A stretch of 64,000 nucleotides of DNA from an uncultured Microbacterium sp. (lineage in GTDB: Bacteria > Actinomycetota > Actinomycetes > Actinomycetales > Microbacteriaceae), in NCBI RefSeq assembly GCF_947632095.1, contig NZ_CANROA010000005.1, positions 20,737 to 84,736 on the forward strand. Direction: 5' to 3'. The notes under the pieces are model-generated. The model did not search any database, had not been told where the DNA came from, and worked only from the letters and a program-made list of their open reading frames with translations. Made by a program: the position numbers and the translations under genes. This document shows positions 43,363 to 52,238 of this stretch, one piece after another. The first letter of the stretch is position 1. Each line of letters begins with the position of its first letter.

Positions 43363-44249
43363 CGGGCGTTCCTCTCGGCGCGGGCCGTGTGGACCAGGTA
43401 CGGGACGATGAACACGCACACGAGCACGAGCAGCACGGTGGCGATGGCAGCCGCCTTCGCGTAGTCGTTCGAGGTGAGCGCGACCCACATGTACGTGTGC
43501 GGCACCTCGGTCTGGAAGATCGATCCCGTCACCGACATGATGAGGTCGAACACCTTCAGCGACATGTGCGCGACGATGACGAGCGCCGATAGGGCGACAG
43601 GGCTCAGCTGCGGGAAGATCACGTGCCGGTACAGCTGCCACTCGGTCGCACCGTCCATGCGGGCAGCCTCCCGCAGCTCGTCGGGGATGCCGCGGAAGCC
43701 CGAGAGGAACAGCGCCATGACATATCCGGACAGCTGCCAGATCGCCGGCATCGCGATCGCGGCCATGCCCCAGATCGGGGTGTTCCACCACGAGTTCTGC
43801 AGGAAGCCGAGCCCCATGCCCTCGAGCAGACGGTTCAGCCCCGATGCGCGGTCGCCCTCGGCCGAGTTCAGCAGCCAGCGCCAGACTACACCGGATGCCA
43901 CGAACGAGACCGCCATCGGGAAGAGGTAGATGCTGCGGAACACGCCCTCGGCGTTCACGCCCTTGTCGAGGATCCAGGCCCAGAGGAACCCAAAGACCAT
44001 CGTGCCGATGATGAACACGACCGTGAAGACGGCGAGGTTCGCGAGCGAGTGCAGGAAGCGATCCTCCTGCAGCAACGAGATGAAGTTGTCGAGTCCGACG
44101 AACTCCGTCGCCGGTTGCAGAGAGTGCCGGTTCGTCATCGCCACCTGCACGTTCATGCCGATGAGACCGTAGACGAAGATGCCGAGGACGATGACCGTGG
44201 GTGAGATGAGGAGCAGCGGCGGCCCCCAGTTGCGGATGCCCTTGTGCAT
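43359..44249 (-). CDS. Sugar ABC permease (MalF type), second operon
   Basis: 296 aa, ATG 44249 with AAGGGAC upstream. First helix LLLISPTVIVLGIFVYGLIG, second with VFTVVFIIGTMVFGFLWAWI, EAA loop ELREAARMDGATEWQLYRHV. Belongs to the Ugp/Msm group of sugar permeases. Separated from the binding-protein gene by an 89-bp gap that carries a strong hairpin. Confidence 0.94.
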   Translation of the reverse strand: MHKGIRNWGPPLLLISPTVIVLGIFVYGLIGMNVQVAMTNRHSLQPATEFVGLDNFISLLQEDRFLHSLANLAVFTVVFIIGTMVFGFLWAWILDKGVNAEGVFRSIYLFPMAVSFVASGVVWRWLLNSAEGDRASGLNRLLEGMGLGFLQNSWWNTPIWGMAAIAMPAIWQLSGYVMALFLSGFRGIPDELREAARMDGATEWQLYRHVIFPQLSPVALSALVIVAHMSLKVFDLIMSVTGSIFQTEVPHTYMWVALTSNDYAKAAAIATVLLVLVCVFIVPYLVHTARAERNAR

Positions 44250-44285
44250 CGCTTGTCCCTTCTGCCGCGCGGAGCGCGGGCGACG

Positions 44286-44328
44286 GGCGGGCGGACGCCG
44301 GGGCTCGGGCCCGCGGCATCCGCCCGCC
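44286..44328 (-). terminator. Intercistronic hairpin between binding-protein and permease genes (second operon)
   Basis: A 14-bp stem with one G-T pair, GGCGGGCGGACGCC against GGCATCCGCCCGCC, around a 15-nt loop. Same position relative to the genes as in the first sugar operon. Confidence 0.7.
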
Positions 44329-44338
44329 GTGCCGTGTC

Positions 44339-45616
44339 TTAGCCGAGCGCCTTCGCTGCCGCGTCGACGAGCGCGGTCTGCAGGGCTGCGGCGTCCTTAT
44401 CGGTGCCGAACTTGCCGATCGCCGAGGAGATGTCGGTCGACCACGAGATCTTCGCGGCGGCGCCGTGCGCGAGCGAGCTGACGACCGTGTCGCTGGCCCA
44501 CGACTCGATCGCGGTCTGCTGGTAGGCGCCGTAATCGGCCGGGTCGGCGTCGGTGCGCGCCGGGATCGATCCCTTGGCCTGGTTGAAGGCCTGCTGCCCC
44601 TCGGCCGAGCTGACGGTGCGCAGCCAGTCGTGGGCCGCGTCCTCGTGCGGTGCGCCCTCGGGGAGCGTGAACGAATCGGCGAGGAAGTCGAACGTCCCCT
44701 CGGTTCCGGCCGATGCCCACGTGGTGTACTCGGTCCCGTAGGTCCACCCCGCCTGCACGAACGCGGCCTCGGCCCAGTCGCCCATGACGTTGTAGGCGGC
44801 GGCGCCGTCGATGAGGATCTGCGTCGCAGCATCCCAGTCGAGCCCGGCGAAGTCGCTGTTCACGTACTCGAGCAGGTCGCCGTAGTGGCCGATCGCGGTG
44901 GCGACGCCCGCGTCGTCCCAGGCGGTCGTGCCGTCCCAGAGGCCCGAGTAGCCGTCCGCACCGAGGTCGGCGAGCAGCACGGTCTCGAAGAGCTGCATCT
45001 GGGTCCACTCGGTGCCGAGGGACAGGGGCGACTCGACTCCCGACTTCTTGACCTTCTCGAGGTCGGCGAGCCATGCATCGATGTCGGCGGGGGCCTTCGT
45101 CGGGTCGATGCCGGCGGCGTCGAGCAGCTCGGTGTTGACCCAGGTGACATTGGCGCGGTGGATGTTGCTGGGCACCGAGTAGATCTTGCCGTCGACCGTG
45201 ATGCGCTCGATGAGGGACTCGGGGAACACGTCGCCGAGGGACTCGTCGGCGAAGAACCCGCTGAGGTCCTGCAACTGGCCCGCCTCGATGTAGTCGGTGA
45301 GCTCAGCGCCCGCGTGCGCCTGGAAGGAGTCCGGCGGGTCACCGGCCTCGAGGCGTGAGGCGAGTGCCGCCTTCGCGTTCGAGCCCGCACCGCCCGCGAC
45401 CGCGGCGTTGACGAACTCGATATCGGGGTACTGAGTGTTGAAGACGTCCACGAGCGCGTCGAGGCCGATCTTCTCGGATCCGGCTGCCCACCAGGTGAAG
45501 ACCTCGACCTGATCGGCGGAGCCGCCGCCGTTCCCATCGCCGCTGGAGCCGCTGCATCCCGCCAGCATGAGTCCTGCTGCTGCGAGACCGGCGACCGCGG
45601 CCAGTGACTTCCGCAT
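44339..45616 (-). CDS. Sugar ABC substrate-binding lipoprotein, second operon
   Basis: 425 aa; ATG 45616 with GGAGGATC just before. The lipobox is LMLAGC; a Gly/Ser linker follows. The mature part begins EVFTWWAAGSEKIGLDALVD and shows NTQYPDIEFV, RLEAGDPPDSFQAHAGAELT and YSVPSNIHRANVTWVNTELL. This pattern fits the Ugp/glucose-mannose group of binding proteins (compare GtsA). With the ROK kinase this suggests a hexose or its oligosaccharide. Confidence 0.93.
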   Translation of the reverse strand: MRKSLAAVAGLAAAGLMLAGCSGSSGDGNGGGSADQVEVFTWWAAGSEKIGLDALVDVFNTQYPDIEFVNAAVAGGAGSNAKAALASRLEAGDPPDSFQAHAGAELTDYIEAGQLQDLSGFFADESLGDVFPESLIERITVDGKIYSVPSNIHRANVTWVNTELLDAAGIDPTKAPADIDAWLADLEKVKKSGVESPLSLGTEWTQMQLFETVLLADLGADGYSGLWDGTTAWDDAGVATAIGHYGDLLEYVNSDFAGLDWDAATQILIDGAAAYNVMGDWAEAAFVQAGWTYGTEYTTWASAGTEGTFDFLADSFTLPEGAPHEDAAHDWLRTVSSAEGQQAFNQAKGSIPARTDADPADYGAYQQTAIESWASDTVVSSLAHGAAAKISWSTDISSAIGKFGTDKDAAALQTALVDAAAKALG

Positions 45617-45677
45617 GTGATCCTCCGTTGGATTTGCGAACACCCGCACCCTCGGCGGGAGTCCTGCCACCCTAGTC

Positions 45678-45691
45678 TGAAAACGTTGCCA
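45678..45691 (+). promoter_or_regulatory. Probable operator before the second sugar operon
   Basis: TGAAAACGTTGCCA, with the central ACGT common in LacI-family sites, 61 bp upstream of the binding-protein start. The same 14 bases lie at 46775. Confidence 0.8.
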
Positions 45692-45723
45692 GACTCAAGG
45701 GTGCGAATGTCACGATCCGGGAG

Positions 45724-46746
45724 TCATTCCGGAGCCTGTTCTCCCGAACCGCGCACGATGAGACGGGTGCCGAGATCCACCCGGCGCCACGGCCCCCGAA
45801 GCCCCGCGATGCGCTCGAGCAGCAGCTGCGCGGCCGCATCCCCGATCGACCAGGGATCCTGCGAGACGGTCGTCGTCGGCGGGTGCATGAGCTCGGCGAG
45901 GTCGAAGTCATCGAAGCCGACGAGCGCCGGCGACCGGCCGACGAGGCGCAGGGCCTTCAGGACGGCCTTCGTCGTGCGGCTGTTGGTGATGAACAGCGCC
46001 GTGGGCGGATCGGGCAGTGCGAACAGCTCTCGCAGCGCCTCGACGCACACCTCGACCTCGTCCTCGACGGTCACGACGAGCGCCGGGTCGAGGCGGATGC
46101 CCTCGGACGCGAGACCCGTGGCGTACCCGTCCTGTCGCCGCTCCGAGGTATACCGCCCCGATGCGTGCGCGATGCAGCCGATGCGGCGGTGACCTGCCGC
46201 GACCAGATGGTGCACGGCATCCGCCGCGCCACCTTCGTTGTCGACCATGACGATGTCGGCGGCCAGTCCCTTCGGCGGCCGGTCGACGAAGACGATCGGC
46301 ATGCCGGCTTCCCGTTCCGCGGCGAGGAAGGCGTGGTCGGTCTCCTCATGGGCGACGACGATCACCCCGTCGAGCCGGCGGCCGAGCACGCGTCGCAGCA
46401 CGCGCTCGCCCTCATATGGGTCGTCCCCGCTGGAGGCCACGAGCACGAGCAGGTCATGGCGCTGGGCACGGGCCTCGACCGCGGCGATGAGCTCCGAGTA
46501 GAACGGGTCGGATACGCGGGTCGCGACGACGCCGATCGTTCGGGCCGATCCGGTGCGCAGCGTGTGCGCGAATTCGTTGCGGCTGTAGCCGAGTTCCCGC
46601 ACTGCGCGCTCGACGGCGCGAACCTTCGCCGGCGAGACGCCTCTCTTTCCCGAGACCACACGGGAGACCGTAGACAGGCCGACTTTCGCGCGGGCGGCGA
46701 CGTCCTTCATGGTCGGTCGCCTGCCGCCATCGGTGTGGTCGCCCAT
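45724..46746 (-). CDS. LacI-family regulator of the second sugar operon
   Basis: 340 aa from ATG 46746. HTH TMKDVAARAKVGLSTVSRVV, hinge VRELGYSRNEFAHTLRTGSA, then the sensor domain: IGVVATRVSDPFYSELIAAV, GVIVVAHEETDHAFLAAERE, HHLVAAGHRRIGCIAHASGR and SPALVGFDDFDLAELMHPPT. Lies directly upstream of the operon it likely controls; an identical 14-bp site in front of both genes supports autoregulation. Confidence 0.95.
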   Translation of the reverse strand: MGDHTDGGRRPTMKDVAARAKVGLSTVSRVVSGKRGVSPAKVRAVERAVRELGYSRNEFAHTLRTGSARTIGVVATRVSDPFYSELIAAVEARAQRHDLLVLVASSGDDPYEGERVLRRVLGRRLDGVIVVAHEETDHAFLAAEREAGMPIVFVDRPPKGLAADIVMVDNEGGAADAVHHLVAAGHRRIGCIAHASGRYTSERRQDGYATGLASEGIRLDPALVVTVEDEVEVCVEALRELFALPDPPTALFITNSRTTKAVLKALRLVGRSPALVGFDDFDLAELMHPPTTTVSQDPWSIGDAAAQLLLERIAGLRGPWRRVDLGTRLIVRGSGEQAPE

Positions 46747-46774
46747 GTCGCACTCCTCCTCAGGGAGAATCCCA

Positions 46775-46788
46775 TGAAAACGTTGCCA
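46775..46788 (+). promoter_or_regulatory. Probable autoregulatory operator before lacI
   Basis: TGAAAACGTTGCCA, identical to the site at 45678, 28 bp before the lacI start. Confidence 0.8.
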
Positions 46789-46826
46789 CGTCCACGGGGG
46801 TCCGCCGGCGGACGGTGCCCACGAGG

Positions 46827-47384
46827 CTACTGCGGGTCGAGCCCCAGGTCGTCGAGGTCGAATGCGGCGAGCCACTGCAGACCCTCGGCCTCGATCGCGG
46901 CCTGCGCGCCGGTCTTGCGGTCGACGATCACGGCGACGGCGACGGCCTCGGCGCCCTCGCGGCGCAGGGCCTCGACGGCTTTGAGCGCCGACTGGCCGGT
47001 CGTGGAAGTATCTTCGAGCACGACGACGCGCTTGCCGGCGACGTCGGCGCCCTCGATCTGGCGGCCGCGGCCGTGGTCCTTGGGCTCCTTGCGCACGACG
47101 AACGCATCGAGCGGACGCTCTGTCGCGACGGAGGCGTGCATGACGGAGTTCGCGATGGGATCGGCACCGAGGGTCAGACCGCCGACGGCGGCGACATCGA
47201 GGTCACCGATCAGGTCGAGCATGATGCGCCCGATCGCGGGGGCGGCGCGGTGGTCGAGGGTGAGCTTGCGCATGTCGACGTAATACGTCGCCTTCTTACC
47301 GCTGGACAGCGTGAAATCACCGTGGAACACCGCCTCATCCGTGATGAGGGCGAGCAGGGACTGGCGGTCTGCGTCGAGGGTCAC
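46827..47384 (-). CDS. pyrE: Orotate phosphoribosyltransferase
   Basis: Adds PRPP to orotate to give OMP in pyrimidine synthesis. 185 aa, GTG start. TLSSGKKATYYVDMRKLTLD is the family start, VGGLTLGADPIANSVMHASV the orotate side, and the PRPP loop is RVVVLEDTSTTGQSALKAVE with the paired acidic residues; RKEPKDHGRGRQIEG is the flexible catalytic loop. Not in a pyr operon here. Confidence 0.95.
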   Translation of the reverse strand: MTLDADRQSLLALITDEAVFHGDFTLSSGKKATYYVDMRKLTLDHRAAPAIGRIMLDLIGDLDVAAVGGLTLGADPIANSVMHASVATERPLDAFVVRKEPKDHGRGRQIEGADVAGKRVVVLEDTSTTGQSALKAVEALRREGAEAVAVAVIVDRKTGAQAAIEAEGLQWLAAFDLDDLGLDPQ

Positions 47385-47463
47385 GGCATCCAGTGTATGA
47401 CTCCTGTCCCTCGCGCGCCGTCTGCCCTAGGGTGGCGGGGACACCGGATGCCGAGGAGGCCCC

Positions 47464-48000
47464 ATGTTCTCGTTCGATCCCTATGCGGAACTCGCCGAGC
47501 TGCGCCCCGTCGCGCCGTTGCAGCTGACGAGCCCCGACTTTCGCGCCGGGTCGCCGCTGCCGCTGTTCGCCTGGTCGGCTGACCGGGGCGGAGAGGACCG
47601 GGCTCCGGCGCTGGAGTGGTCGCAGCCTCCGGCGGGCACGAAGAGCCTCGCGGTGAGCTGCTTCGATCCGGATGCCCCGACCGGATCGGGTTTCTGGCAC
47701 TGGGCGGTCTACGATCTGCCCGCGGGAACCATGTCGTTGCGCGGTGGCGACGGGACGACCGCTTCGCTGCCCGGAGGCGCGAAGGTGCTGCCGAACGAGG
47801 CGCGTCTGGAGCGCTTCATCGGCGCAGCTCCGCCCGCAGGAACCGGCGTGCACCGCTACTTCTTCGTCGTCGATGCCCTGGATGTGGCATCCCTCGAGAT
47901 CGCTGCCGACTCGACGCCGGCCGTGCTCGGCTTCAACCGTCATTTCCACACGCTCGCCCGCGGTGTGCTGATGGGAACGGCCGACCCCGCCGAGCGCTGA
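47464..48000 (+). CDS. YbhB/YbcL-family PEBP (Raf-kinase-inhibitor-like) protein
   Basis: 178 aa. ATG with GAGGAGG upstream. The PEBP blocks are SPDFRAGSPLPLFAWSAD, PALEWSQPPAGTKSLAVSCF, DPDAPTGSGFWHWAVYDLPA and GVHRYFFVVDALDVASLEI. The ligand pocket DPDAP...HW is intact. No bacterial role is well defined; it binds small anions or phospholipid head groups in homologues. Confidence 0.93.
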   Translation: MFSFDPYAELAELRPVAPLQLTSPDFRAGSPLPLFAWSADRGGEDRAPALEWSQPPAGTKSLAVSCFDPDAPTGSGFWHWAVYDLPAGTMSLRGGDGTTASLPGGAKVLPNEARLERFIGAAPPAGTGVHRYFFVVDALDVASLEIAADSTPAVLGFNRHFHTLARGVLMGTADPAER

Positions 48001-48053
48001 GCGTCGACGTGCGGCACGCCGACGATGTCGGCCGACGCCCGTAGGCTGGATGC

Positions 48054-48899
48054 ATGCGCCTGGCCACCTGGAACATCAACTCCATCCGCACCCGTGTCGA
48101 CCGCACGGTCGAGTTCCTCGTCCGTGAAGACGTCGATGTGCTCGCCCTGCAGGAGATCAAGTGCAAGCCGGAGCAGTTCCCCTACGCGCAGTTCGAGGCT
48201 GCGGGTTACCAGGTCGAGGCGCACGGGCTGAATCAGTGGAACGGCGTCGCGATCGCGAGCCGCCTGCCGATGAGCGACATCGAGACGTCGTTCGCGGGCC
48301 AGCCCGGGTTCAAGAAGGGCTATGACGGGCCGGATGCCCCGCTGGAGGCGCGTGCGCTGAGCGCGACGATCGACGGCGTGAAGGTGTGGAGCCTGTACGT
48401 TCCCAACGGCCGTTCGCTCGACGACCCGCACTACACGTACAAGCTGCACTGGCTCGACGAGCTGCGCCAGGCCGCGGCATCCGACCTGCAGAAGGATCCG
48501 GATCTGCCGCTCGCCCTCGTCGGCGACTTCAACATCATCCCGTTCGCCTCCGACAACGGCGATCCTGACATCGCCGAGGGCGTCTCGACGCACGTCTCCC
48601 CCGAGGAGCGCGCGGCGTTCTTCGCGTTCCAGGATGCCGGTCTCACCGATGTCGTGCGCCCGCTGATCCCCGAGGGCTTCACCTATTGGGACTACCAGCG
48701 ACTGAAGTTCCCACGCAACGAGGGCATCCGCATCGACTTCGTGCTCGGCTCCCGGGCGCTGGCCGATGCCGTCACGGGCGCGAAGATCCACCGCGACGAG
48801 CGCAAGGGAACGCAGCCCAGCGACCACGTCCCGGTGGCCGTCGATCTCGACTTCGGCGGCGACGATGACGACGACGATCTGCCGATGATCTTCGCCTGA
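48054..48899 (+). CDS. xthA: Exodeoxyribonuclease III (AP endonuclease)
   Basis: 281 aa. DNA repair enzyme of the Mg-dependent EEP fold. MRLATWNINSIRTRVDRTVE opens it, LALQEIKCKPEQFPY carries the metal Glu, LYVPNGRSLDDPHYTYKLHW, ALVGDFNIIPFASDN gives the catalytic Asp/Asn, and KGTQPSDHVPVAVDLDF ends with the catalytic His. An acidic tail follows (GGDDDDDDLPMIFA). Convergent with the VOC gene, 2 bp apart. Confidence 0.96.
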   Translation: MRLATWNINSIRTRVDRTVEFLVREDVDVLALQEIKCKPEQFPYAQFEAAGYQVEAHGLNQWNGVAIASRLPMSDIETSFAGQPGFKKGYDGPDAPLEARALSATIDGVKVWSLYVPNGRSLDDPHYTYKLHWLDELRQAAASDLQKDPDLPLALVGDFNIIPFASDNGDPDIAEGVSTHVSPEERAAFFAFQDAGLTDVVRPLIPEGFTYWDYQRLKFPRNEGIRIDFVLGSRALADAVTGAKIHRDERKGTQPSDHVPVAVDLDFGGDDDDDDLPMIFA

Positions 48900-48901
48900 C
48901 G

Positions 48902-49336
48902 CTACGCTCCGTCGGCGAGGAAAGCCTCCGGCCCCTGCTCTGCGGCCTCTTCGGGCATGTGCATGAACTCGAGGATGTTGCCGTCGGGGTCCTCCAGGAC
49001 GCGCGAGTACATGAATCCGAGATCCTGGGGCGGCTTCGGTTCAGCCCCGCCCGCGGCGAGACCGGCGGCGAGCACGGCATCCACGTCATCGCGCGATTCA
49101 CGACTGATCGCGACCATCACCTGCGCGGCGCCGGCGGGATCGACGACCTGCTTCGTGGTGAACGTCGCGAAGTACTCGCGGGTGAGCACCATGAAGAACA
49201 CGTCGTCGCTCCACACGACGCACGCCGCGTTCTCGTCCGTGAACAGCGGATTGATCTCGCAGCCGAGGGCTGTGTAGAACCGCTTCGCACGGTCGAGGTC
49301 GGCCGTGGCCAGATTGACGAACACCTTCGTGGACAT
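48902..49336 (-). CDS. VOC-family (glyoxalase-like) protein
   Basis: 144 aa, ATG 49336. STKVFVNLATADLDRAKRFY, TALGCEINPLFTDENAACVV and RVLEDPDGNILEFMHM show the paired beta-alpha-beta units of the vicinal-oxygen-chelate fold, near to the PhnB/YaeR subgroup. The usual metal ligands are only partly recognisable. Substrate unknown. Confidence 0.9.
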   Translation of the reverse strand: MSTKVFVNLATADLDRAKRFYTALGCEINPLFTDENAACVVWSDDVFFMVLTREYFATFTTKQVVDPAGAAQVMVAISRESRDDVDAVLAAGLAAGGAEPKPPQDLGFMYSRVLEDPDGNILEFMHMPEEAAEQGPEAFLADGA

Positions 49337-49470
49337 GCGTTTTCCTCTCTCGACTCCCCCTGTGCCAGCATCCACCCGTCATGAACGCGTGTCCACCCCT
49401 TCTCGTCGCGCCCTCGAGATCCGCCGCGGGGCGGATGTGCGGGGGCGCGCACGGGCATAGCGTGGAGATC

Positions 49471-50734
49471 ATGGCCGAAGAACTCCCCGCGCTCACACCG
49501 CGCGAACGCCGTTACGACCTGCTGCTCGCCGGCGTCGTGTTCATCGCCGGTGTCGTCAGCGCCGCCCTGTCGGCGATCTCCGAGATCTACGGCGAGGCGC
49601 AGGCCCCCCCTCTGGCAGGCCCTCGTGTACCTGGTGTTCGCCTCGGCGCCGCTGGCGTGGCGTCGCGTCTGGCCGGCGGCCGTGGCGGTCATCGTCTCTG
49701 TCGCGTACTTCGTGGCGGTCACGATGCATCTTCCCGAGATCTTCGCCGGCAACATCGCCGTGTTCATCGCGCTCTACACGGTGGGCGCGTGGATGCGGAA
49801 CCGCCGCGGTGCGATGATCGTGCGCGTCGCGATCATCATCGGAATGTTCATCTGGCTGATGTTCTCGGCCTACTTCTCGGTTCTCGAGGTCGCCACCGAG
49901 GCAGAGGTCGTCGCCGGTGCGATGTCGCCCTACGTGGCGTACATCATGCTTCAGGTGCTGATCAACGTGCTCTACTTCGCCGGCGCCTACTACTTCGGCG
50001 AGCGCACGTGGAACGCCCGCCTGCAGCGCACGGCTCTCGAGCAGCGCACCGCGGACCTCGAACGCGAGCGCGAGATCACGGCCGCGCAGGCCGTGGCCCT
50101 GGACCGTGTGCGCATCGCCCGGGAGCTGCACGACGTCGTCGCGCACCATGTCTCGGTGATGGGCGTGCAGGCGGGTGCCGCACGCCTGGTCATCGAACAG
50201 GATGCGACGAAGGCGAAGGAGCTTCTCGGTGATATCGAGAAGTCGGCGCGCACCGCGCTGAGCGAGCTGCGGCACCTGCTGGAGACGCTGCGCGCTTCCG
50301 GCGAGGAACCGGAGGATGCGGCATCCACCGTCTCCCTCTCGGACATCCCGCGTCTCGTGGATGCCGCGAACGCCGCCGGCATGCCGACGGTCTTCACGGT
50401 GGTCGGTGACGAGGCCGCTGTGCCGTCCGTGGTTCAGGTGAACCTGTTCCGCATCGCTCAGGAGTCGCTGACCAACGCCCGTCGGCACGCCGGGCAGGAG
50501 GCGAGCGCGGATGTGCGACTTCGCTACCTCGGTGATGCCATCGAGCTGGAGGTCGTCAACACCGGTCGCATCGCGTTGACCCCGCGACCGGGGCTCGGAC
50601 AGCTGGGCATGCGGGAACGCGCTCTCGCCTCCGGCGGTACGATCGAGTCCGCACCCCGCGAGCGCGGCGGGTGGCGCGTGCGCGTGCAGGTTCCGCTCGC
50701 GACCACCGCCGAGCTGACAGGATCCCCCGCATGA
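49471..50734 (+). CDS. Sensor histidine kinase (NarX/DesK-like, HisKA_3), frameshifted in a C7 run
   Basis: ATG 49471 after GTGGAG starts MAEELPALTPRERRYDLLLA and a first membrane helix. At the seven C residues at 49604-49610 the sense passes to another frame (PLWQALVYLVFASAPLAW). With one C fewer the product would be a continuous 420-residue kinase with several membrane helices. Then come HisKA_3 RIARELHDVVAHHVSVMGV (phosphorylated His), the N-box LFRIAQESLTNARRHAG and GLGQLGMRERALASGG. The regulator gene overlaps it by 4 bp. Either an assembly error or a switched-off sensor. Confidence 0.82.
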
Positions 50735-51411
50735 CCGACCCCATCCGCGTGCTGATCGTCGACGACCATGCGATGCTGCGGGCGGGATTCCGCACGATCC
50801 TCGACATCCAGCCCGACATCACGGTCGTCGGCGAGGCGGCGAACGGGGCGGAAGCGGTGCGCCTGGCTGCCGAGCTGAACCCCGACGTCATCAGCATGGA
50901 TGTGCAGATGCCCGATATGGACGGCATCGAGGCGACGCGTCTGATCGTCGCCGACCCCGATGTGCAGTCGGCGATCGCGATCGTGACGACCTTCGATCGG
51001 GATGACTACCTCTTCGAGGCGCTGGATGCCGGGGCCAGCGGCTTCCTGTTGAAGAACAGCGGCCCCGAGGATCTCGTCGCCGCGGTCCGCGTGCTGGCGG
51101 CCGGCGACGGAATGCTGGCTCCGGAGGTGACGCGACGGGTCGTGCAGCGGTTCGCGACGACGCCGGCGCCCGTGAGCGCCGTCCCCGCGGCATCCGGCCC
51201 CGCTCTCACCCTCGCCGAGCCGTTCACGGATCGTGAGGCCGAGGTGCTCGAGCTGATGACCGAGGCGATGAGCAATGCGGAGATCGCCGCCCGGCTGTTC
51301 ATCGGCGAGGCGACCGTGAAGACCCACGTCTCGCGGATCCTGCAGAAGCTCGGCGCCCGCGACCGGGTGCAGGCCGTCGTGCTGACGCTGCGTCACCGGT
51401 TGGTCGGCTGA
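50731..51411 (+). CDS. NarL/LuxR-type response regulator
   Basis: 226 aa, ATG overlaps the kinase stop (ATGA). Receiver domain: IRVLIVDDHAMLRAGFRTIL, phospho-Asp in ISMDVQMPDMDGIEATRLI, Lys in GASGFLLKNSGPEDLV. The C-terminal LuxR helix-turn-helix is LTDREAEVLELMTEAMSNAE in spirit (here FTDREAEVLELMTE) with TVKTHVSRILQKLGARDRVQ. Works with the kinase encoded just upstream. Confidence 0.95.
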   Translation: MTDPIRVLIVDDHAMLRAGFRTILDIQPDITVVGEAANGAEAVRLAAELNPDVISMDVQMPDMDGIEATRLIVADPDVQSAIAIVTTFDRDDYLFEALDAGASGFLLKNSGPEDLVAAVRVLAAGDGMLAPEVTRRVVQRFATTPAPVSAVPAASGPALTLAEPFTDREAEVLELMTEAMSNAEIAARLFIGEATVKTHVSRILQKLGARDRVQAVVLTLRHRLVG

Positions 51412-51444
51412 TACTCGGCCTTCTGCGTCGAGCCCCGTCTACGC

Positions 51445-51504
51445 GCCGAGCCCCCGTCTTGCCGGTGCCCCGAAACGGGACTCGCGGAAAGACGGGGGCT
51501 CGGC
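51445..51504. repeat. Long inverted repeat with nested hairpin
   Basis: Perfect 16-bp arms, GCCGAGCCCCCGTCTT and complement, enclose 28 nt that hold a small CCCG/CGGG hairpin. A partial copy (CGAGCCCCGTCT) precedes it at 51429. It lies between convergent genes, so it may terminate both, but its size and inner fold also fit a REP-like element. Confidence 0.75.
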
Positions 51505-51545
51505 GGAAGCGGGATCAGGAGATCACGCGACGCGGGATCGAGTGA

Positions 51546-52115
51546 TCAGGCGCTGAGCTGGTTCGCGTGCTGCACGCGCGAGATCAGCGCGTTGAACGCC
51601 TCGAGGTAGCCCGAGAGGAAGCCGGTGGTCGAGTCGTCCGTGACCTGACCGTCCTCGGTGAACAGGCCCGGGCGGTCCTGGATGAAGCCTTCGGGCTGAC
51701 CCATGGTGACAGCGCTGAAGTGTCCGAGGATCGCGCGCAGGTGCTGCTGGGCGGCGGCGGTGGCGACGCCCGAGCCCGAGGTGCCGATGACGGCGACCGG
51801 CTTGCCGTAGAACGACATCTCGCCGTAGGGGCGGGTCGACCAGTCGAGGGCGTTCTTCAGGACGCCGGGGATCGAGCGGCTGTACTCGGGGGTGATGATG
51901 ATGACGCCGTCGACGTCGGCGATGGCCTGCTTGAACTTCGTGGCGACCTCGGGGAATTCGCCGTCGTAGTCGGGCGAGTAGAAGGGCAGGTCCTTGATCT
52001 CGATCTCGACGAGCTCGGTGCCCTCGGGGGCGAGGTTGGCCAGCACGCGCGCGAGGCGACGGTTGATGGAGGTGCTGGAGATGCTGCCGACGATGTAGCC
52101 GATGGTGCGGGTCAC
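51546..52115 (-). CDS. NADPH-dependent FMN reductase (flavodoxin-like)
   Basis: 189 aa, GTG with AAGGAATC upstream. The FMN phosphate loop is TIGYIVGSISSTSINRRLAR (GSxSxxSxN-like), then LPFYSPDYDGEFPE, DGVIIITPEYSRSIPGVLKN (the ITPEYN-type motif), ALDWSTRP and VIGTSGSGVATAAAQQHLR. This is the SsuE/YieF family that reduces flavins, quinones or azo compounds. Confidence 0.94.
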   Translation of the reverse strand: MTRTIGYIVGSISSTSINRRLARVLANLAPEGTELVEIEIKDLPFYSPDYDGEFPEVATKFKQAIADVDGVIIITPEYSRSIPGVLKNALDWSTRPYGEMSFYGKPVAVIGTSGSGVATAAAQQHLRAILGHFSAVTMGQPEGFIQDRPGLFTEDGQVTDDSTTGFLSGYLEAFNALISRVQHANQLSA

Positions 52116-52238
52116 AGGAGATTCCTTCTGTTTCGGGCTCGGAGAGCCGTGGACGTTCTACCGGGTGTCAACGAGCACCCCGGCAGATTCTATTCCCACG
52201 AATGAAAGACTTTTCCCGAACCCGCTAATCTCACCCCT

